Assembly: GCF_000371785.1 (NCBI RefSeq)
Contig: NZ_AQUI01000002.1
Span: 1,291,122-1,355,121 of the forward strand
Reading direction: 5' to 3'
From: Actinopolyspora halophila DSM 43834
GTDB lineage: Bacteria > Actinomycetota > Actinomycetes > Mycobacteriales > Pseudonocardiaceae
DNA: 64,000 nt
Under the pieces are notes generated by a model, which was given only the letters and a program-made list of their open reading frames with translations, was not told the DNA's origin and searched no databases. Position 1 is the first letter of the stretch; each line of letters begins with the position of its first letter. Below, one piece after another: positions 17,279 to 24,200 of this stretch. The position numbers and the translations under genes are program-made.

Positions 17279-17638
17279 GTGTTCAGGACTTGTGTCGGTT
17301 GGTTCCGGCTGATCGCGGTCGCCGAAGCGATCTCGTGGGCAGGACTGCTCATCGCGATGGTCTTCAAGTACGGGTTCGGGTATCCCGAGGCCGTGACCGT
17401 CATGGGGTGGGTGCACGGGCTGGTCTTCACCGCCTACGTGTTGGTGAGCCTGATCGTGTACGGGCCGCTGCGGTGGAGTTTCCGTGTTCTGGTTCTCGCG
17501 CTGGTGGCCTCGATCCCGCCCTTCGCGTCGGTGGTGTTCGAGCGTTGGGCTCTGCGGCGCGGAGTTCTGAGGACGCCCGAGGAGTTGGGGCCGACCTCGT
17601 GGTCGCGGTTGGTCGGGGCTCTACGCGCGTTGAATTAG
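17279..17638 (+). CDS. DUF3817 membrane protein (first copy)
   Basis: A 119-residue protein with three predicted membrane helices and the family pattern FRLIAVAEAISWAGLLIAM, KYGFGYPEAVTVMGWVHG and a late PPFASVVFERWA. Function unknown; members often sit beside haem or energy-metabolism genes, as the second copy here sits beside ctaB. GTG 17279 is divergent from dinB. A hairpin repeat (17637-17800) follows. Confidence 0.82.
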   Translation: MFRTCVGWFRLIAVAEAISWAGLLIAMVFKYGFGYPEAVTVMGWVHGLVFTAYVLVSLIVYGPLRWSFRVLVLALVASIPPFASVVFERWALRRGVLRTPEELGPTSWSRLVGALRALN

Positions 17639-17800
17639 CGAGTCCGCGGATTGGCCTGCTCGGCGGTGCCGGTTGCGTGGATGGAGGGAAGCGGCTTCGC
17701 CGCTTGCCCGACGACCGGCCTGACCGAGCAAGCACTCGCCCGACCCGCGCGAACACTCGATCGAGATCGTCTCCGCACCACGGGGGCGACCGTGTCGGCG
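17637..17800. repeat. Palindromic intergenic repeat, AAGCGGC-hairpin type (copy G)
   Basis: Located between convergent DUF3817 and marR genes. AAGCGGC (17689-17695) pairs with GCCGCTT (17699-17705) over a TTC loop, inside a region starting with CGGCGGTGCCGGTTGC. The same hairpin occurs at 38723 and 49164. Likely a bidirectional terminator. Confidence 0.6.
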
Positions 17801-17853
17801 GTCCCGTGAGGTGTGGGGAACGCGTTGCCCGATTCGCGCAAGCGGAGGCGCGT

Positions 17854-18354
17854 TCAGAAGTCACCCGCGGATTGCCGTACTTTGCCCAGAAGTTCGGTGA
17901 GCTGCCGTGTCTGTCGTTCGGTTATCCCGGAGAGCCCGAAATCCACGGCGGTCACCGATTCGGTGGCCTTGTCCGTCAGCTCACGTCCGCTGTCGGTGAC
18001 TTCCACGAGCGTGGTGCGCCGGTCGGTCGGATGCGGGATCCGGCGAACGAGTTCGTCCGCCTCCAGCCGGTCGACGATGTTGGTGACGCTGGTCGGGTGC
18101 AGTTGCAGTCGGTCGCCCATGACGCGCATCGGGAGGCTGCCCTGACGGGAGAAGGTCAGCAGCACGAGAGCCTCGTAGCGGGCGAACGTCAGGTTGTGCG
18201 GTCGGAGCGCCGCGTCGACCTCCGACTGCAGAATCTGTTGGACCCGCATGATGCTGGTCACCGCGGCCATCGTCGAGGACGGGCCGACGCGTTGGGACCA
18301 GATCTCGGCCGCGCGGGCTATGGGGTCGAATGGCAGCGGTTGACGGGGGCTCAT
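17854..18354 (-). CDS. MarR-family transcriptional regulator
   Basis: A 166-residue winged-helix regulator. The DNA-binding region spans about residues 57-115 (LTFARYEALVLLTFS, recognition helix LHPTSVTNIVDRLEADELV, wing DRRTTLVEVT). N- and C-terminal helices form the dimer. Ligand unknown. It is divergent from the thiamine-binding-type gene, with 167 bp between the starts, so it may control that gene; no clear operator was found. Confidence 0.9.
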   Translation of the reverse strand: MSPRQPLPFDPIARAAEIWSQRVGPSSTMAAVTSIMRVQQILQSEVDAALRPHNLTFARYEALVLLTFSRQGSLPMRVMGDRLQLHPTSVTNIVDRLEADELVRRIPHPTDRRTTLVEVTDSGRELTDKATESVTAVDFGLSGITERQTRQLTELLGKVRQSAGDF

Positions 18355-18521
18355 GACATTCGACGCTAGCAGCGGGCACTTGCACGAACGGGCGACACGG
18401 GGAGTTCGAAGTTCTCGGGGCGGGGCGTACGGAATGCCTTCGCTTTGGAATGTCGATAGGTTCCGTGGCGCAGGTTACGAAGTCACGACGGGTGAGCGAC
18501 CCGTAGTCAGGAGATGTGGAG

Positions 18522-18824
18522 ATGTTGGTCGCGTTCAGCGTGGCCCCCTCGGGAGCGGGGGATTCGGACGGCGTCAGCGCCGCTGTCGCCGAGGCCGTGC
18601 GGATCGTCCGTGAATCCGGGTTGCCGCACGAGACGAATGCCATGTTCACCACGATCGAAGGAGAGTGGGAGGAAGTGATGGACGTGGTCCGACGCGCGAC
18701 CGATGCGGTGTCCGCGCGGGCACCGCGTACGAGTCTCGTCATCAAGGCGGACATCCGTCCCGGACACACGAACCAGCTCCGGGAGAAGGTGGAGCGGGTC
18801 GAGCAGCAGCTCGAAGAGGAGTGA
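18522..18824 (+). CDS. Thiamine-binding-type protein (MTH1187/YkoF-like)
   Basis: A 100-residue protein of the Thiamine_BP family (former DUF77), a small ferredoxin-like fold that forms tetramers; some members bind thiamine. Seen: VAFSVAPSG at the N terminus, RESGLPHETNAMFTTIEGEW in the middle and VIKADIRPG near residue 76, followed by a charged C-terminal helix. ATG 18522 is favoured by a CAGGAG site 8 bases upstream. Role in the cell is not established. A thiamine link would fit with thiD-tenA at 49552, but these are far away. Confidence 0.82.
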   Translation: MLVAFSVAPSGAGDSDGVSAAVAEAVRIVRESGLPHETNAMFTTIEGEWEEVMDVVRRATDAVSARAPRTSLVIKADIRPGHTNQLREKVERVEQQLEEE

Positions 18825-18934
18825 TCCCCCTTCTCCCGGAGAGATCGTCCGAGCGCCGCCTCGGCGGAGACGCTCCCTCGGAGGCGGTGTCGAGAGGTTC
18901 CCGACACCGCCCCGTGGAAGACTCGCCTACCGGC

Positions 18935-19192
18935 TCACTTGCTCATCGGGTGGTCGACCACCGGCGCGTTGACGCACTGGGAGGACTCCGGCGACAGGAC
19001 CTCCGCGATCACACCGACAACGGCGCCGATGTCGTTTCCGCAGGCCTGGATCGGCACGGCGCTGATGTTGTTGTCATCGACCGCGTTGATGCCGTCGTTG
19101 TCGGCGGTGTCAGCGAACGCGGCCGTTCCCAGGGTCATCATGCCCATGGCGGCGACACCGGCTGCACCGGCAACACGGGTTGCAATACGCAC
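18935..19192 (-). CDS. Small secreted chaplin-like protein
   Basis: An 85-residue precursor: a signal peptide of about 27 residues ending in TAAFA, then a 58-residue mature protein. The mature part has the chaplin-like order of a polar start, then VPIQACGNDIGAVVGV and QCVN near the end, with two cysteines about 23 residues apart that could form one disulfide. Chaplins coat aerial hyphae in Streptomyces; this one is more acidic and only distantly similar, so surface function is inference. GTG start at 19192 behind GAGAGG. It is divergent from the YbbN-like gene. Confidence 0.7.
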   Translation of the reverse strand: MRIATRVAGAAGVAAMGMMTLGTAAFADTADNDGINAVDDNNISAVPIQACGNDIGAVVGVIAEVLSPESSQCVNAPVVDHPMSK

Positions 19193-19503
19193 TATTGGTA
19201 CCTCTCGTCGTACTTGCGGGTAGGGAATTTTCCCGATCGAGTCCCTACTGAGTGGCGGTCAGAGCGCTGAACGCGTGCTCTCCGCACCGCGGACTCGTGA
19301 GGGAATTCGACGCCACGTCCGCTAAAGATGAGGGGAATTCCTGCAAAGCCACCTGAACGAGTGATCAGTTGTCCCTTGGTCGTGTGGTGCTCCGGTTTCT
19401 GCTGCGCGTTGTGTGAACAGCTTTTCCGTTGACCGGGCAACGGAGGAGAAACCGAATCGGGGTGGAGTGGGACGGCGGGTGCGCGACGTGTCACGATGGT
19501 GGT

Positions 19504-20478
19504 GTGACAAGGCCTGATCCACGGCAAAACCCTGATGCACAGCAGAGCGCACCGGCTTCCGCCTCGATGGCGGGGGCGATGGACCTCTCGGCGCTGAAGA
19601 ACCGGGCCGAGTCGCGCACGGAGGCGCAGCAGTCGACGGGCTCCGGCTCCGGCGCAGGCTCGAAGGGCGGCGACTCCGCGATCGTCGAGGTAACCGAATC
19701 CAATTTCCAGGCCGAAGTGGTCGACCGTTCCATGCAGGTCCCCGTTGTCGTGGACCTGTGGGCGAGTTGGTGCCAGCCGTGCAAGCAGCTCTCCCCGGTG
19801 CTGGAGAAATTGGCCCGCGAAGGCGGGGGATCCTGGGTGCTCGCCACGATCGACGTGGACGCCAACCAGCGCATCGCGCAGCTGTTCGGAGCGCAGTCCA
19901 TCCCGACGGTGATCGCGGTAGCGGGGGGCCAGCCCGTCGAGGCCTTCGCCGGTGCGCAGCCCGAGGAGCAGATCAGGCAGTGGATCAACTCGATCCTCGA
20001 CGCGCAACGTGATCAGCTTCCGGGGATCCGCGCCGCCGAAGAGGCGACCGGCGAGGAGGCCGAGCAGGAGGACTCCCGCTTCACCGCGGCCGAGGAGGCT
20101 TTGGAGCGGGGCGAGTACGCCGCCGCCGAACAGGCCTACCAGCGAATCCTGGATTCCGAGCCGGACAACGAGCAGGCCAAGGCGGCGCTGGCGCAGGTTC
20201 GGTTCACGGCCAGGGCGGCCAACGCCGATCCCGCGGCTGTCGAACGTGCCGAGGAGAGTCCGGACGACGTGGACACCCAGCTCGCCGCCGCGGACGCGGA
20301 ACTGGCGCAGCAACGGGTCGAGGACGCGTTCAACAGGCTGATCGAGGTGGTCCGGCGCACTTCGGGGGGCGATCGCGACCGTGTTCGCGAGGAGCTGCTG
20401 GAGATGTTCGGACTGTTCCCCGAAGGGGACCAGCGGGTCGCCAACGCGCGCCGTTCCCTGGCGAGCGCCCTGTTCTGA
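19504..20478 (+). CDS. YbbN-like co-chaperone: thioredoxin domain plus TPR
   Basis: A 324-residue cytoplasmic protein. Residues 1-56 are an Ala/Ser/Gly-rich extension with a [10 protein letters not shown] helix, 58-165 a thioredoxin domain with active site WCQPC (Cys90, Cys93) and QSIPTVIAV, and 185-324 TPR-like helices ([20 protein letters not shown]). The C-terminal layout matches YbbN/CnoX family proteins, which protect or hold folding substrates. Mycobacterial Rv1324 occupies the same place after the thiolase. GTG 19504 is chosen as the last start before the conserved helix. A 19-bp terminator hairpin follows. Confidence 0.88.
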   Translation: MTRPDPRQNPDAQQSAPASASMAGAMDLSALKNRAESRTEAQQSTGSGSGAGSKGGDSAIVEVTESNFQAEVVDRSMQVPVVVDLWASWCQPCKQLSPVLEKLAREGGGSWVLATIDVDANQRIAQLFGAQSIPTVIAVAGGQPVEAFAGAQPEEQIRQWINSILDAQRDQLPGIRAAEEATGEEAEQEDSRFTAAEEALERGEYAAAEQAYQRILDSEPDNEQAKAALAQVRFTARAANADPAAVERAEESPDDVDTQLAAADAELAQQRVEDAFNRLIEVVRRTSGGDRDRVREELLEMFGLFPEGDQRVANARRSLASALF

Positions 20479-20507
20479 CCGATGCGGCCCTGCCGTGGTC
20501 GACGATC

Positions 20508-20550
20508 GGCGCGGTGCTTCCGGCGCGGGCGGCGCCGGAAGCACCGCGCC
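20508..20550. terminator. Strong terminator after the YbbN-like gene
   Basis: A perfect 19-bp stem: 20508-20526 (starting GGCGCGGTGC) pairs with 20532-20550, with a 5-nt GGGCG loop. It lies 30 bp after the stop codon. Confidence 0.8.
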
Positions 20551-20624
20551 GCCCACCGGCACCGCCCGAGGTCCCGCCGAGCGAGCACCCGAGCGGACCG
20601 AGTCGTCCGCACCTCACCGTTGCA

Positions 20625-20696
20625 GAAAGTGCGTCAGAGCGTGCACTTTCTGAGCTGCGTATCGCTACGCAGCTTTGGCCGCACCTTCCGGTGCGG
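20625..20696. repeat. Three tandem perfect hairpins
   Basis: Stem 1: GAAAGTGC (20625-20632) with GCACTTTC (20643-20650). Stem 2: AGCTGCGTA (20653-20661) with TACGCAGCT (20666-20674), loop TCGC. Stem 3: CCGCACC (20679-20685) with GGTGCGG (20690-20696), loop TTCC. The stems follow one another with two to four bases between them. Confidence 0.75.
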
Positions 20697-21043
20697 TCTT
20701 CCCGCGGCGATGCCCCACGCCGGCGAGCCGGTGTTACCGGGGTTTCCAGCGGGCTTGTTCACCGTCCCGGCGCAACTCTTCCGTGGACGTCGCCGCAGCG
20801 GACAACCAGGTCCTCGGAGCGGCTCGGTTTTCACCCCTCTGCTTCCTTCACCAGGTACAGCACCACACGGATTCACTTGCTGTAGCGCAAAGTCGAGAAC
20901 AGCTGACAACCCCCGCGAAGCCTGGGCCCCGGTGCGTGAGTCGGACGCATCGCAAGGCGGGGAGGCACGGGCGTAGCCGCTGCTCGAGGTGCTCTGCAAC
21001 GCTGCCAGGGGACCGACTCACGCGAGGGGCCAACCGGCCGGTT

Positions 21044-21059
21044 ACGCCAGTACTGGCGT
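21044..21059. terminator. 16-bp perfect palindrome after the metallopeptidase gene
   Basis: ACGCCAGTACTGGCGT is a perfect palindrome ending six bases beyond the stop codon of the minus-strand metallopeptidase gene. It could be a short terminator stem or a protein-binding site. Confidence 0.4.
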
Positions 21060-21064
21060 GAGGC

Positions 21065-22522
21065 CTAGTCGTATTCGGAGGCGCAGGGGGTCATCCCCTG
21101 CCGAAAACCGACGCGGAACGCCTCCACCCGCGCGAATCCCGCCGGTACCTGCTCGCCTTCCGCGTCCGCGGCTATGAGGCCGTCGTCGCTGAGCAGGGAG
21201 GCGATTCCCTCGTCGAGATCACCCGGTGCGATCCGCAGTTCGCCCACGGGGTTCCGCCTGCCGATCGGGTCCTCCACGATCAGCCCGCTCCACGCGCCGA
21301 CCAGGCAGGCGGTGCGCAGCCCGGCGGCGTCACCGGTGAGTCCCAGCCCGGCTGCCTCCTGCAGAGCCAGCGCGTACCGCGAGGCGAGCTGCGCGTAGGC
21401 GGCGAAGTCCCCGTAACCGGAGCCCCGGTCACCGTTGCCGGGAGGGGCCGCGGCGGTGCGCAGTTCGGCCAGGTTCAGCGAGATCGTGTTGGTCTTCGCG
21501 CAGTAGGAGGCCGGTTCCGTGTTCTCCGCGCCCGGACAGGGCCGCTGTTCGGTGGTGATTTCCGGAGATGCCACCCCGGTGTCGGTGAAGACCTCACGCA
21601 GGCTCCGCTCGACCTGATCGATGCTCTTCTCGTCGATCGGCAGGTCGGTTTCCTGGGTTTCCTTCCAGAACCGGAACTGGGTGGTCCGCTCGGTCACGGA
21701 CTCCTCGGTCATCTCGGTGCAGCGCTTCGGGCCGTCGCTGAAGCCGTACTGGAACGCCGAGACGCGGTCGAAAGCACTTCCGTGGGCCCGCTCGTCGGAG
21801 AAACCGGTTCTGCCCGGCTCGTCCCTGATGTAGCCGAGCACCCCCAGGACCTTGTTCAGCCCGTTTCCGGTGGAGACACGGATGTGTTCCGCGGAGCCCT
21901 CCGCGGCGTGCCGGAAGAACGCCCCCGTGAAGCAGTCCGCCTGCTGTTCGGAAACCAGTGCCGGGGTCTGCTCGGTGACGAGACCGGCCCGGTACTGCAC
22001 GGCGTGTCCGAGCTCGTGGGCCAGCACGGTGACCGGGGCCATCGCGCCGAACGTCTTCCGCAGGTCGGGGAGCAGCTCGCCCCTGTCCCAGGCGATCGTG
22101 TCCTCGGCGGGGCAGTAGAAGGCGTTCACGAGTCCGGAGGTCTCCTGCCCGCAGACACGCCTGCCCGGACCGCCGGAGTCGTAGGAAACCAACCGCTCGA
22201 CCGCTCGGAAGTCGCGGCCTCCGAAGGTCTCCGGGTAGGCGCTCCGCCAGTACTGCTGGACGTCGGCGATCGTGTTGGTGGCCAGCGTGTCCACCTTCCC
22301 GTCCGTCCCGCCCTCCACGGGAAGCCCGGCGTCCTCGGCCGCCGGTTTGAGACCGCTGGGGCCGTCGCTGGCAGGCAGCCCGGCCACGGTGTCCGCGGAG
22401 GTGCTGCTGCTCGTGGTGGGGGTCCCGTTGATCGTCCTGGAGCAGCCGGTCACTCCGAGACAAAGCGCCAGCGCCGCGGACGACGCGGCGATCAGTCGTC
22501 GTGTTGTCGAGCTTCGTGCCAC
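21065..22522 (-). CDS. Zinc-metallopeptidase-like lipoprotein (YpfJ-type), first of two
   Basis: A 485-residue exported lipoprotein. The signal peptide ends in lipobox GVTGC (Cys about 27), followed by a Ser/Thr-rich linker. The domain of neutral zinc metallopeptidases is clear: FYCPAEDTIAWDR, then VLAHELGHAVQYR with the HExxH zinc site, and SEQQADCFTGAFF carrying the likely third ligand Glu. The C-terminal half is a helical domain found in its neighbour as well. GTG 22522 gives a proper lipoprotein signal. Proteolytic activity is predicted from the motif only. It is transcribed in the same direction as its paralogue at 22805, 282 bp apart. Confidence 0.87.
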   Translation of the reverse strand: MARSSTTRRLIAASSAALALCLGVTGCSRTINGTPTTSSSTSADTVAGLPASDGPSGLKPAAEDAGLPVEGGTDGKVDTLATNTIADVQQYWRSAYPETFGGRDFRAVERLVSYDSGGPGRRVCGQETSGLVNAFYCPAEDTIAWDRGELLPDLRKTFGAMAPVTVLAHELGHAVQYRAGLVTEQTPALVSEQQADCFTGAFFRHAAEGSAEHIRVSTGNGLNKVLGVLGYIRDEPGRTGFSDERAHGSAFDRVSAFQYGFSDGPKRCTEMTEESVTERTTQFRFWKETQETDLPIDEKSIDQVERSLREVFTDTGVASPEITTEQRPCPGAENTEPASYCAKTNTISLNLAELRTAAAPPGNGDRGSGYGDFAAYAQLASRYALALQEAAGLGLTGDAAGLRTACLVGAWSGLIVEDPIGRRNPVGELRIAPGDLDEGIASLLSDDGLIAADAEGEQVPAGFARVEAFRVGFRQGMTPCASEYD

Positions 22523-22804
22523 TGACGCGCCCCGTCCTCGAAGTCGTGCGGTCGTACTCACCCACCCCGTCGTCCGGGGGAGAACTCGAATTCTTCCGGA
22601 AGCGGTCCGCACGGTCGGCCGATCACCTGGATCCGGGCTCACTGTCGCCGTGCGGCTCCCCGGCGAAGCCTAACGAACGCGACCCGTTCGATCCGTTGTG
22701 GATCCGGATCGGGTGTCCGTCCGATGTGCCCCGCGGCGTTGCCGGGAGGTCGCGTCACGTGCGGGCAGCCGATTCGACCGAGCGGGTAGTACCGCGAGCA
22801 CGTT

Positions 22805-24127
22805 TCAGCGCGGACACGCTCGCGCACCGTCGCGCACTCCCGTCCGGAAAGCGCGCAGTGCTGCGAACCCGCTGATGGTCTCTCCCGCGAACAGGGAGTT
22901 CCCCGCGAGCACGGAACGAACGGCCTCGTCGAGGTCGGCGGCCGAACCGTGGCCGGATCCGCGCACCCGTTCCGCGGTGTGCGCCCCGCTGAGGCAGGAG
23001 GCGGCGCGCTCGAGCCGCCGGGTGTCGGTGATCCCCCCGGCTCGCCGGAGCGCGTCCGTGGCGAGAGCGGCCACCAGGGGGATCTCGGCAGCCCGGTCCC
23101 CGAACTCGTAGGTCAGCCGGTCCAGGGCGGCGCGGTCGACGAGGATGTCACCGCGGCACTCGTACACCGCGGCGTCGGTGGCGCACCCGGAGGTGTCCGA
23201 GTCCCGCTCGGCGCGCACAGCGGGCGCCGTCCACTTCCATCCGCTGTGGACGGCCAGCTCGCGGAAGTGCTCCCTGATGGCCGGGACCCGTTCGTGCAGC
23301 AACTCCGGGACCTCGCGATTGCCCGCGTGCTGCTCGGCCCCGGCCCAGTCGCCGCTGAGCCGTCGGTCGGCCGCGGTCATTCCGGAGCACGCTGCGGGGC
23401 CACCGGTGTAGCCGTCCTGGAAGGCGCTCGCCCTGTCGTAGGCCGTTCCGTGCTCGTCGGTGACTCCCTCCCCGGGCGGATCGGCGAAGTTGATCAGCGC
23501 GTGCAGCGCGTCGTCGAGTTCCGCGGTGCTCATCCCGAGTCGTGTGGAGTCGCCCGTGACCACTCGGTGGACGTAGGCCCCCGCGAAGCAGTCCGCCGTG
23601 GCCTCGACGATCACCGGGGGCCTCTCCCGCGCGGGCGTCGCACCGGATCGGAGGCGGTGCGCCACCGCGTGGCCCATCTCGTGCGCGAGCACGACGAGCA
23701 CGGCCGACTGGCCGTAGTTCGTGCGCAGCACCGGCAGGAGCGCGGCCCGGTCCCAGGCGATCGCGTCCACGGTGGCGCAGTAGTACGCGTTCCCCGCGAG
23801 TTCGCTCACCTCGGCGGTGCAGGGAGGCGGTTCGGCCGCGGTGTCGGTGGTGTCCACGGAGAAGAAGCCACCGTCGAGATCGTGCCAGCGCTGCCCGAAC
23901 GCGCGTGGCAGCGTCCGCCTCCAGTAGTCCTGCGCGTCGGTAACGACGGTGGCGGCCAGTTCGTCGATCGGGGAGGAGTCCGTGCCGAACACGAAGGACG
24001 GATCCACCCCGTGCCGCACCACCGAATCCCCCACCACGGGGTGACCCCGGACGGTCGAACATCCAGCAGCGGTCACGAGCAGCAGCAGTCCCAGCGCCAG
24101 GGCCGAGATCCTCCGCGGCGAGTCCAC
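22805..24127 (-). CDS. Zinc-metallopeptidase-like lipoprotein (YpfJ-type), second of two
   Basis: A 440-residue paralogue of the protein at 21065. The signal peptide ends in VTAAGC; the core shows YYCATVDAIAWDR, VLAHEMGHAVAHR (HExxH) and VEATADCFAGAYV with the third-ligand Glu. The C-terminal helical half ends in FRTGVRDGARAC, matching FRVGFRQGMTPC in the paralogue. GTG 24127 is chosen because it starts the signal peptide; the upstream open frame overlaps the glgP promoter. It is divergent from glgP, where mycobacteria carry glgE-glgB. Confidence 0.86.
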   Translation of the reverse strand: MDSPRRISALALGLLLLVTAAGCSTVRGHPVVGDSVVRHGVDPSFVFGTDSSPIDELAATVVTDAQDYWRRTLPRAFGQRWHDLDGGFFSVDTTDTAAEPPPCTAEVSELAGNAYYCATVDAIAWDRAALLPVLRTNYGQSAVLVVLAHEMGHAVAHRLRSGATPARERPPVIVEATADCFAGAYVHRVVTGDSTRLGMSTAELDDALHALINFADPPGEGVTDEHGTAYDRASAFQDGYTGGPAACSGMTAADRRLSGDWAGAEQHAGNREVPELLHERVPAIREHFRELAVHSGWKWTAPAVRAERDSDTSGCATDAAVYECRGDILVDRAALDRLTYEFGDRAAEIPLVAALATDALRRAGGITDTRRLERAASCLSGAHTAERVRGSGHGSAADLDEAVRSVLAGNSLFAGETISGFAALRAFRTGVRDGARACPR

Positions 24128-24200
24128 CGCACCAGGCTCGCACGTCCGCGTCCTCGTGGGCTGTGCGGAGCTCGTTCGGGGCGAGATACCCTCACCCATC

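Larger units (their letters stand above)
20479..21064. other. 586-bp gene-free region with serial perfect hairpins
   Basis: No convincing protein gene on either strand: open frames here are short, rich in Arg/Pro/Ser and without ribosome binding sites. The region holds a 19-bp terminator stem (20508-20550), three perfect hairpins in a row (20625-20696), an 11-bp long-range stem (20934-20944 with 21013-21023) and a 16-bp palindrome (21044-21059). It lies between convergent genes. It could be a structured RNA or a decayed repeat element. Confidence 0.6.

Noticed and set aside
20514-20885. Open frame in the gene-free region after the YbbN-like gene
   Set aside because: It starts inside a terminator stem, reads through three perfect hairpins, has no ribosome binding site and has a Pro/Arg/Ser-rich translation typical of non-coding GC-rich DNA.
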